This document shows positions 53,463-58,579 of a stretch of 58,579 nt of DNA, piece after piece. The stretch is from Mycobacteriales bacterium. Lineage in GTDB: Bacteria; Actinomycetota; Actinomycetes; Mycobacteriales; CADCTP01. The DNA lies in NCBI GenBank assembly GCA_035995165.1, contig DASYKU010000090.1, positions 1 to 58,579 of the forward strand, in the 5' to 3' direction. Made by a program: the position numbers and the translations under genes. Below the pieces are notes generated by a model. The model searched no databases. It had not been told where the DNA came from and was given only the letters and a program-made list of their open reading frames with translations. Position 1 is the stretch's first letter. Every line of letters begins with the position of its first letter.

Positions 53463-53704
53463 CGTCGCTGCTCGGCCACGAGGTCGCTCACGGAGCCGTC
53501 GGCCGGCACCGGATGCGGCGTTCCCCGCCGGTGCCGCTGCGGCGGCCGTACGACGCCCTCGGCGACGAGCCGTTCCAGCGTGCTCGGACCGTCGACCGGA
53601 ACGATCCGCGCCACGGCCCGTCCGTGGTCGGTGATCGTGACGGTGTGCCCCTTGCGCACCTCAGCCAGGTGCTTGATCAGCGGATAGCACGCAAGGTGCA
53701 ACAT
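53459..53704 (-). CDS. Phd/YefM-type antitoxin with atypical N-terminus
   Basis: This 81-residue antitoxin of the VapC toxin that follows has a core HLAEVRKGHTVTITDHGRAVARIVPV that is typical of the Phd/VapB DNA-binding domain. The C-terminal half would wrap the toxin. The first eleven residues (MLHLACYPLIK) do not match the usual RELR-type start, so the DNA-binding N-terminus may be altered by a small rearrangement or the start misplaced. The gene sits 29 nt downstream of the DUF1801 gene on the same strand. Confidence 0.8.
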   Translation of the reverse strand: MLHLACYPLIKHLAEVRKGHTVTITDHGRAVARIVPVDGPSTLERLVAEGVVRPPQRHRRGTPHPVPADGSVSDLVAEQRR

Positions 53705-53733
53705 TCATTTTCACTTGCAGCGGGGTTCGGCCG

Positions 53734-54180
53734 TCATTGGCGCGGGCGCTGCTTCTCCGATATCGATTTGATCAGTAGTTCCCGACCGGCGGAGTCGTTC
53801 ATTGCCGTGGAAGCGAGTTCGAGGGCGGCTTCCATCAAGGCCACGACGTCAGGTCTGTCGAGAACGTCGGCTGCGGGAAGGGCGACGTTGCGGACTTTCT
53901 TTCCGGTTCCCCGCAGAATTCCGGTCGGGTCGGGCAGATCCGGTCCTCGTTGCAAGAAGCATAGAATGATGCCGCGAGCATGGGCCGCGAGCGAGAAGAT
54001 GGCGTCTGAGGCACGTGACGTCGGACCGAACCCGATGACCAAGAAGTTGTAGTTGTCGTAAACCATCTGGACAGCGGTCGGGAACCGCTTCTCCATCTTG
54101 TCCCGGCATGCTTCGATGCGGCGCTGCATCTCAGGAGTGAACTTGGCAATGAACCCGGCCAGCTCAGACTCGGCGGTCAC
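53734..54180 (-). CDS. DUF1801 (YdhG-like) domain protein
   Basis: This 148-residue protein has a YdhG/DUF1801-like pattern: FTPEMQRRIEACRDKMEKRFPTAVQMVYDNYNFLVIGFGP, then FSLAAHARGIILCFLQRG and a C-terminal helical region. The function of the family is not established; members are often found near stress genes. The GTG at 54180 gives the family-like length. Its codon use is less GC-biased than that of the core genes, in keeping with the accessory region. Confidence 0.75.
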   Translation of the reverse strand: MTAESELAGFIAKFTPEMQRRIEACRDKMEKRFPTAVQMVYDNYNFLVIGFGPTSRASDAIFSLAAHARGIILCFLQRGPDLPDPTGILRGTGKKVRNVALPAADVLDRPDVVALMEAALELASTAMNDSAGRELLIKSISEKQRPRQ

Positions 54181-54274
54181 AGCCGGCAACGTACGCCAGC
54201 GGCCGTGCTGAGGTCGTGATCGGCGCGTCGCCCCGAGGGACGCACCGACCCGGCGCCGAACGCTCGGCGGCCGG

Positions 54275-54456
54275 CCGACGCGCTCGCGAGCACCTGAGCC
54301 GTCTTCGCGCCGAAGGGACAAGCGCGGGGGCGGCGGCCCTTGCCGAGCACCGCGGCGGTCCAAGGTCGAGGTCCAGGTCGTCCAGTGAGAGACCGGCCTG
54401 CTCGGAGAGGCGCATGCCGGTGTCCGCGAAGAGGCGCGCGAAACCAGACGCTCGGC
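54275..54456 (-). pseudogene. Frameshifted tyrosine recombinase relic (core region)
   Basis: On the minus strand one frame encodes FARLFADTGMRLSEQAGLS and DDLDLDLG (ATG codon at 54415). After a one- or two-base shift another frame encodes VLGKGRRPRACPFGAKTAQ. Together these are the arginine-I region and following beta-hairpin of XerC-like integrases. No complete frame remains. The gap 54181-54514 holds nothing else I recognise. With the fragment at 52444-52520 this brackets the GNAT, VapBC and DUF1801 genes. Confidence 0.75.
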
Positions 54457-54514
54457 GCGACGGGGCACGGCCGATCTGCGACCGTCGGCTGAATCCCAGC
54501 TCAGAAGGGGTATG

Positions 54515-54645
54515 TGCGCCCGGCAGGACTCGAACCGGCGGCCAAATGCTTAGAAGCCATCCGGCGCCCGACGCCGTGCTGACCAGCCTTGTTGCAGGTC
54601 GCCGCCGAGCGAGATCGCCATAGTTATCTGCTCGCTCAGCGATCT
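54515..54645 (-). repeat. 131-bp tRNA-Arg(UCU) 3'-half repeat, copy A
   Basis: On the minus strand the last 42 bases (54556-54515) read as the anticodon loop CTTCTAA, variable region, T-arm and 3' acceptor strand of a tRNA-Arg(UCU). The T-stem has one mismatch (GCCGG/CCTGC). The upstream 89 bases are not tRNA-like but are shared with copies B and C. The matching 5' half (GCGCCCG acceptor and D-arm) is absent, so this is not a functional tRNA gene. By hand alignment it is about 87% identical to copy C over 131 bases without gaps. It directly follows the antitoxin A gene. Confidence 0.8.
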
Positions 54646-54648
54646 ACG

Positions 54649-54936
54649 TCAGCCTGCTTCGAGGTAGCGGTTGATGGCGTCGCGGACCCCTGCGGTGGTC
54701 TCGGTCGGCAATCCGCTGGATCGCCTCGTCGCCTGATCGTCCACGCGGAGGTCGACCCGCTTGGAGTGGCCGGCCCGTCCCGACAGCGAGGGCCGGTCCG
54801 CCTGCCTGCGGGTCAGGGTGGCTGGGTCGAAGCCGGCCTCGGCTTCCGCCGCCAAGCGCTGCTCGTAGTCGGGGTCGAGGCGGGTTCCCGCCGTGGCGAT
54901 CATCGGCTCGTCGGCTGGCCGCCCTACTGTCGCCAT
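54649..54936 (-). CDS. Ribbon-helix-helix antitoxin homologue, copy A, internally frame-garbled
   Basis: This 95-residue paralogue of the antitoxin at 55954-56253 has a near-identical N-terminal region (AGTRLDPDYEQRLAAEAEAGFDPATLTRR), KRVDLRVDD and the end RDAINRYLEA. The helix pair between them is replaced by unrelated residues. The DNA still encodes the expected IQRIADRDHRR in a shifted frame, followed by a deletion that restores the original frame. Two compensating indels therefore destroyed the core helices while leaving an open frame. GAGGAGG precedes the ATG. Its expected toxin partner is missing upstream, replaced by a VapBC pair. It is probably non-functional. Confidence 0.75.
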   Translation of the reverse strand: MATVGRPADEPMIATAGTRLDPDYEQRLAAEAEAGFDPATLTRRQADRPSLSGRAGHSKRVDLRVDDQATRRSSGLPTETTAGVRDAINRYLEAG

Positions 54937-55013
54937 CTCGTCGCCTCCTCGTACAGGTGGCGGTGGTGCCCGGCTGGTCGGGTCCAGGAGTCTTCGAGCG
55001 GTGTTACCGGCGC

Positions 55014-55409
55014 TCAGAGGTCGACGAGCGCTAGGTCGGTCTTGGTAAAATCTTCGCCGATATACAACAGGGGCTCGTCGGCGAGGCGACTGATGGCATA
55101 CGTAAGGCAGTCACCGAAATTCAGCGCAGCCGGGTGTCGGCCCTTGCCGTACTGCAAGTATGCGTCGACGGCGACAGCCCAATGCTCGTGGGAAAAATCG
55201 ATCTGTCGCATCCCGCTTTCTTGAATAAAGCGCGCGAGCAGGGTCTTACCCGGTATACCGAGGCGGGCGGCAAGCACTATTCCGGTCTCAACCAGTGTCG
55301 GCGTACCTATGCCTGGCGGTTGCTGCGCGGTGGCGATGCGATCGAGCAACGCGTCCCAGCCCGGTTCGCGCAGCAGAATAGCCACCACGGCTGAACTGTC
55401 GACGATCAC
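55014..55409 (-). CDS. VapC-type PIN toxin
   Basis: This 131-residue PIN-domain RNase has Asp4 (MIVDSSAVVAIL), Glu in PTLVETGIVL, Asp in ALNFGDCLTYA and Asp in YIGEDF, the complete catalytic set. It overlaps the antitoxin gene upstream by 4 nt (ATGA). Pair and length match the VapBC group whose antitoxin resembles Rv0623. It lies upstream of antitoxin A and repeat A on the same strand. Confidence 0.93.
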   Translation of the reverse strand: MIVDSSAVVAILLREPGWDALLDRIATAQQPPGIGTPTLVETGIVLAARLGIPGKTLLARFIQESGMRQIDFSHEHWAVAVDAYLQYGKGRHPAALNFGDCLTYAISRLADEPLLYIGEDFTKTDLALVDL

Positions 55410-55678
55410 ACGCCCTCCGGACCGTATCCGAGGATGTCCTCCCTTTCGGTCTTACTCAGGGACGTACCGAGAATCTCTGTCGGGATCTGAGGCCACGCCT
55501 CCTCGCTGAGGAATCGGCGTAGGCGCTGAGCGCGACCGGCGGTGGTGCGGGTCGCAGTAAGGCGCGCCTTACGCTCCTGCAGGGCGATGTTGATGGCGCG
55601 TGTCTTGGTCTCCGCAGCCAGCGTGGCCACCTCAGCGGCGAGCTGTTCCGTCTCGAGGTCCTTGATGTTCAGCGCCAT
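55406..55678 (-). CDS. VapB-type antitoxin
   Basis: This 90-residue antitoxin opens MALNIKDLETEQLAAEVATLA, the Rv0623/PSK-type DNA-binding region seen in many mycobacterial VapB proteins, and ends with a toxin-binding tail (SLSKTEREDILGYGPEGV). It precedes its VapC toxin with 4-nt overlap. A perfect 14-bp palindrome lies 20 nt upstream of the start and is the likely autoregulatory operator. Confidence 0.92.
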   Translation of the reverse strand: MALNIKDLETEQLAAEVATLAAETKTRAINIALQERKARLTATRTTAGRAQRLRRFLSEEAWPQIPTEILGTSLSKTEREDILGYGPEGV

Positions 55679-55698
55679 GGTGTAAGGGTATCATCGGA

Positions 55699-55712
55699 GG
55701 TGTACGTACACC
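55699..55712. promoter_or_regulatory. Palindromic operator of the vapBC pair
   Basis: GGTGTACGTACACC is a perfect 14-bp palindrome, 20 nt upstream of the vapB start. Its position and symmetry suit binding by the VapBC complex. From 55713 to 55804 no gene is recognised. Confidence 0.75.
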
Positions 55713-55819
55713 AAGACATGACTCAACGTGCGTGGACCAGTGGCCCGCTCGAGCAGCGGTCAGCGGGGAACGAACGCCGCGCCGCGCACTGATCCATACA
55801 TCCAGGTCAGGGCGGTGTG

Positions 55820-55950
55820 TGCGCCCGGCAGGACTCGAACCTGCGGCCAAGTGCTGAGAAGCCATCCTGCGCCTCGCGCCGTGCTGACCGGGCTCTTCGC
55901 AGGTCGACGCTGAGTGAAACGTCGATAGTTATGTGCTCGCTGATGGATCT
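55820..55950 (-). repeat. 131-bp tRNA-Arg(UCU) 3'-half repeat, copy B
   Basis: This has the same layout as copy A, with an intact T-arm (GCAGG-TTCGAGT-CCTGC) and acceptor strand. The anticodon loop carries one substitution (CTTCTCA). By hand alignment it is about 85% identical to copy C, again without length change. A further 15 or so bases to its left (GTCAGGGCGGTGTG) match copy C. It starts 3 nt downstream of the antitoxin B stop, in sense orientation. Confidence 0.82.
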
Positions 55951-55953
55951 TCG

Positions 55954-56253
55954 TCAGCTTGCTTCGAGGTAGCGGTTGATGGCGTCACGAACGACGTCGC
56001 TAACTCGGCGGTTGTCACGCTCCGCGATGCGCTGAATCGCTCCGTACGTCTCATCGTCGACCCGCAGGTCGACCCGCTTGGAGTGACCAGCTCGCCCGGA
56101 CAGCGAGGGCCGACCGGCGTGCCGGCGGGTGAGGGTGGACGGATCGAAGCCGATCTCGGCATCATCGGCCAGTCGTTGCTCGTAGTCCGCGTCGAGCCGC
56201 GTGCCAGCCTTGGTGACCTCCGGCTCTTGCACGGATCGCTTCACTGTCGCCAC
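55954..56253 (-). CDS. Ribbon-helix-helix antitoxin, copy B (intact)
   Basis: This 99-residue protein has a C-terminal ribbon-helix-helix (KRVDLRVDDETYGAIQRIAE, then RRVSDVVRDAINRYLEA), the dimeric DNA-binding fold of CopG/VapB-type antitoxins. The N-terminal half (RLDADYEQRLADDAEIGFDPSTLTRRHAGRPSLSG) would bind the toxin. GTG follows GAGGAGG. It overlaps the broken toxin gene upstream, giving a toxin-before-antitoxin order. With its toxin damaged it may persist as a free repressor or an anti-addiction remnant. Confidence 0.85.
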   Translation of the reverse strand: MATVKRSVQEPEVTKAGTRLDADYEQRLADDAEIGFDPSTLTRRHAGRPSLSGRAGHSKRVDLRVDDETYGAIQRIAERDNRRVSDVVRDAINRYLEAS

Positions 56254-56526
56254 TTCTTCGCCTCCTCGTCAGGTCGTGGTAGCTGGACCGCATCCGCATG
56301 GCGTGGATGACTCGGATTCGTCCATCGGCTAACTCGACCCCGACAACCTCCAGTGCGGTGCCGGTGGCGTCGTCACCGAGGAACAGCAGCGCCTCGTCAG
56401 GCCTTGCCGGAGGGGCGGCCGGCTGGGCGAAGAACAGCCCGGCATTGTCGAGGACGTGGCGCACCTGGTCGCGGGACACCCGATGCTTGCGCGCACCGGC
56501 GTCCACGACAACCCGGAGAAGTCCAC
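56162..56526 (-). pseudogene. Small BrnT-like toxin partner of antitoxin B, frameshifted
   Basis: The protein in frame from about 56513 reads ARKHRVSRDQVRHVLDN, then LLFLGDDATGTALEVVGVEL and IRVIHAMRMRSSYHDL. This is the pattern of small BrnT/DUF4258-like toxins that pair with this antitoxin type. The family-typical start MDFSG is present at 56526 (GTG) but in another frame: one extra G in the GGG run near 56513 would join them. The start is leaderless behind a good promoter, so the gene was probably once functional. The reading frame also runs 92 nt into antitoxin B, suggesting a second change at the 3' end. A sequencing error is possible. Confidence 0.6.
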
Positions 56527-56532
56527 GGAGGT

Positions 56533-56561
56533 ATTATGTCGGACACAACCGGCGGGAGCAA
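56533..56561 (-). promoter_or_regulatory. Promoter of the toxin B/antitoxin B unit
   Basis: Minus-strand TTGCTC (56561-56556) and CATAAT (56538-56533) are spaced by 17 bp and the GTG at 56526 follows 6 nt later. This is one of the best consensus promoters in the window and implies leaderless expression. Confidence 0.6.
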
Positions 56562-56583
56562 CCGGCGGCGCGCGATCTGGGAC

Positions 56584-57756
56584 TCACACTCTGCAGGCGG
56601 GGCAAAGCCGCGGCTTGCGTCCGCGGGTCACCGCCCGCTCCCAGTGCGTCCCACAATTCTCACAGGTCAGAGTCTCTATAGCCGCCCGCGGTGCAGTATC
56701 CCGTCCGACGCTGCTTGTCGTGGTACGGGCGACCGGGCCTGCCAGTTTGGCTGAGTAGGCGGACACGCGCTTTCTCAGGTCTTCGACCGCGTCCGGCCGG
56801 GCCACGTCTTCGCCGTAGAGCGCCAAGCCCCGCTGTGACCAGCGTAGAGCCTCGGTCCAGTTCTTCGCCTTCTGCTGCCGGACTGCCATCTGGCGGTAAG
56901 TGTCCAGCAGGGGAATTACGCCGAACTTGGCCAGCAGTGACTCTCGGATGCCATCCATCTCCATATCGTGTAACGAACAGGCCTGGTCGTAGTCATCGAG
57001 GGCCGATGTGAAGACCTCTCGGGACTTGTACAGTCGTTCCTCAAGTTCGCAGTACATGAAGTGTCGGTCTATCGGATCCGGATCATCCTTCAACAGGTCA
57101 CGCAGTCGCGCGATAGATGCGACGTTGTCGCTTGGGAGGCTGCTCAACCACGACAGATCGTAAGAGTCGTCGGCTTCGTCGGTGAGAATGGCCTCGGTGA
57201 GTCCGGTCATGATGTTGCCGCGAAGCGTCCATGGCGCGGGCGGAACCACTACTTCGACGTCGAAGTCAGCGGGAGTGCAGTAGAGCCACACTCCTAGAAA
57301 GCCGAGTCGCCCGTCCTCGCGAAGTCCTCCGCCGGTCACAACTCCGTTCAACGCAACGTGAGCGCGATTCTCCTCGTACAGCTTTATTAGGCCAGCCCGA
57401 TAAGCCTGCGCGTCCTCGCGGCAGAAGTAGCCGACCTTACGGCCATCTATCCACACCGATATTGCATTGGGGTCATAGGGATTATCAGGCTCGGTTGCGA
57501 CGACCGCGAGGACATCGACTCGTACTCGTTCACTGTTCTGTCCGCCCACCACTCGCCATAGCGCCTCTTGATAGTTGCTCTCGCCCACGATCTCAAGGTC
57601 GTGACTTCCAGCGTGAACCACGTGGCGGTCAAAATAGGTGATCAAGTCCGTCCAACTCCGCGATGCCTGCCGGGCTTGAACGGCGACCCGTTCCTCACCC
57701 TCGCCGAAGAGCCGTCGCAGTATCCCCATCCCGCCATCATGGCTGTCGACGGACAC
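56584..57756 (-). CDS. HIRAN-domain protein with C-terminal zinc ribbon
   Basis: This 390-residue protein has a HIRAN-like domain at about residues 53-125 (LEIVGESNYQEALWRVVGG, then ATEPDNPYDPNAISVWIDG and KVGYFCREDA). HIRAN domains bind DNA ends or single strands in repair helicases and also occur alone in bacteria. An alpha-helical, TPR-like middle (about 200-330) and a zinc ribbon with CENC and CPAC pairs (about 365-388) follow. Codon use is distinctly less GC-rich than in the core genes, a sign of transfer. Start GTG at 57756 or ATG at 57729. It stands alone between TA units B and C and could be a defence or DNA-end-sensing protein; function unknown. Confidence 0.75.
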   Translation of the reverse strand: MSVDSHDGGMGILRRLFGEGEERVAVQARQASRSWTDLITYFDRHVVHAGSHDLEIVGESNYQEALWRVVGGQNSERVRVDVLAVVATEPDNPYDPNAISVWIDGRKVGYFCREDAQAYRAGLIKLYEENRAHVALNGVVTGGGLREDGRLGFLGVWLYCTPADFDVEVVVPPAPWTLRGNIMTGLTEAILTDEADDSYDLSWLSSLPSDNVASIARLRDLLKDDPDPIDRHFMYCELEERLYKSREVFTSALDDYDQACSLHDMEMDGIRESLLAKFGVIPLLDTYRQMAVRQQKAKNWTEALRWSQRGLALYGEDVARPDAVEDLRKRVSAYSAKLAGPVARTTTSSVGRDTAPRAAIETLTCENCGTHWERAVTRGRKPRLCPACRV

Positions 57757-57899
57757 TCATGTCCCAGTTTTGTCACAACGTCGATCCGTTGATCGGGCTT
57801 GCCAAAGACGCTTGTCGCGATCAGTGGGTCGGTCACGGAGCGCGGTGCGACGGGCCGACCCGCGCGACCAGCGAAAGGATGCTGGTCAGGGGCGGTGTG

Positions 57900-58030
57900 T
57901 GCGCCCGGCAGGACTCGAACCTGCGGCCAAGTGCTTAGAAGCCATCCGGCGCCCGGCGCCGTGCTGACCTGTGTGCGCGCAGGTCGCGGCTGAGCGAGAT
58001 GTCGATAGTTATCTGCTCGGTAAGCGATCT
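57900..58030 (-). repeat. 131-bp tRNA-Arg(UCU) 3'-half repeat, copy C
   Basis: This is the best-preserved copy: anticodon loop CTTCTAA (57941-57935), intact T-arm and 3' acceptor strand CGGGCGCA, then 89 upstream bases shared with A and B, including GATAGTTATCTGCTCG. The 5' half of the tRNA is missing. It starts 10 nt downstream of the VapC stop at 58041, in sense orientation, and has the left flank GTCAGGGGCGGTGTG in common with copy B. Confidence 0.83.
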
Positions 58031-58040
58031 TCCGATCGGC

Positions 58041-58454
58041 TCAGGTCGTCGTCAGCCGCTCGATCGGTTGGCCGGTGACATCTGCGATGATCTCGAAGTC
58101 CTTGTCGAGGTGCAGCACGGTCAGGCCGGCGAGTTCGGCCGTAGCGGCGATGATCAGGTCCGGAATCGACGGAGCCCGGTGTTGCCCCCGATCGGCGAGC
58201 AGTGTCAGCACTTCGACCGATCGGTCTTCGATCGCGGGTGTCTGGTATTCGACCGGCATGGAGGACAGCGGCGGCCGGCGCAGCCCGACCCGCAGGTCTG
58301 GGCCCGACCGGACTGAGTAGCCGATCTCGAGCCGGGTGATGGTGGCGATCCGGACGAGGCCGCGCTCGATGCGGGCGGCCCAGTCGGCGGCGTCCGGGCT
58401 CCCGGCGAGGCGGACCAGCGCTGACTTGTCGATCAGCCAGGACGTCAGTGCCAC
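58041..58454 (-). CDS. VapC-type PIN toxin
   Basis: This 137-residue PIN-domain RNase has Asp9 in [11 protein letters not shown], Glu in TRLEIGYS, Asp in [12 protein letters not shown] and Asp in LDKDFEII. The GTG start overlaps the antitoxin stop by 10 nt. It is unrelated in detail to the other two VapC proteins here, so the three TA units are different acquisitions. Its transcript would run straight into repeat C. Confidence 0.93.
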   Translation of the reverse strand: MALTSWLIDKSALVRLAGSPDAADWAARIERGLVRIATITRLEIGYSVRSGPDLRVGLRRPPLSSMPVEYQTPAIEDRSVEVLTLLADRGQHRAPSIPDLIIAATAELAGLTVLHLDKDFEIIADVTGQPIERLTTT

Positions 58455-58579
58455 GCCTGGTCCATGACATCGGGGTCGGCCAGGTCCGCGGTGAGCTCGG
58501 CGAGTCGGGCCAGATCGGACACCGCGACGGAGGAGCCGGACACCTCGGCGTCCTGGGCGAGCCGGCGGCGCACGTACTC
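58445..58579 (-). CDS. VapB-type antitoxin, truncated by window edge
   Basis: Only the C-terminal 44 residues are in the window, ending PDVMDQAWH. They continue in frame to the last base, so the start lies beyond the window. Position directly upstream of, and overlapping, the VapC gene identifies it as the antitoxin; the visible tail is the toxin-binding part and does not show the DNA-binding family. Confidence 0.7.
   Translation of the reverse strand, partial: EYVRRRLAQDAEVSGSSVAVSDLARLAELTADLADPDVMDQAWH

Noticed and set aside
54515-57941. Three complete tRNA genes
   Set aside because: Only the part from anticodon loop to acceptor 3' strand is tRNA-like. The upstream bases give no D-arm, no GCGCCCG 5' acceptor strand, and the bases before the loop (GATGG) do not pair with GCACT to close an anticodon stem.

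Overview
The window is chromosomal DNA from a high-GC actinobacterium. The evidence is very GC-rich third codon positions, many GTG starts, apparently leaderless genes, actinobacterial LexA boxes (CGAAC-N4-GTTCG), a DnaE2/ImuA'/ImuB translesion set, and sugar transporters without their own ATPase. The genus cannot be fixed from sequence reading alone.

Layout. 1-3.3 kb: two overlapping dynamin-like membrane GTPases, the first cut by the window edge. 3.4-5.1 kb: a dehydrogenase and a divergent TetR regulator around three operator copies. 5.2-8.7 kb: an ABC transporter with a NarL-type two-component system; the kinase carries a collagen-like insert. 8.8-19.5 kb: an SOS mutagenesis region. dnaE2 and a radical SAM gene form one unit and imuA'-imuB another, each behind a perfect LexA box, with a MarR-MFS pair, a SnoaL-like protein and an SDR between them. 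19.9-22.8 kb: a PIG-L deacetylase, a glycine-rich protein behind an ECF-like promoter, a small acidic protein and a MEDS/ATPase-domain regulator. 22.8-27 kb: an operon of a degenerate GGDEF-EAL membrane protein, a small membrane protein and an ornithine-type decarboxylase. 27.2-30 kb: a secreted GH16 glucanase and a divergent LacI regulator sharing near-identical operators. 30-35.8 kb: PabB, a serine hydrolase, a nitrilase-family hydrolase and a lone FtsX-type permease. 35.9-44.1 kb: an alpha-glucan/oligosaccharide locus (debranching enzyme, LacI regulator, ABC binding protein, two permeases, GH13 glucosidase). 44.4-52.3 kb: an Mrr-type accessory domain without nuclease, an MBL hydrolase, aldose epimerase, three alpha/beta hydrolases, a flippase-like membrane protein, an SRPBCC protein and a methyltransferase.

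52.3-58.6 kb is an accessory region and the most unusual part. It holds two tyrosine-recombinase relics, three VapC (PIN) toxins with antitoxins, and a second, partly decayed toxin-antitoxin family present twice. It also holds a HIRAN/zinc-ribbon protein and three 131-bp direct repeats. Each repeat contains the 3' half of a tRNA-Arg(UCU)-like gene, starting at the anticodon loop. Each lies directly downstream of a toxin-antitoxin unit and in the same sense, so every TA transcript would run into a tRNA 3' half. The best reading is a set of attachment-site scars around TA cassettes at a tRNA target; a role of the repeat in the TA transcripts is possible but unproven.
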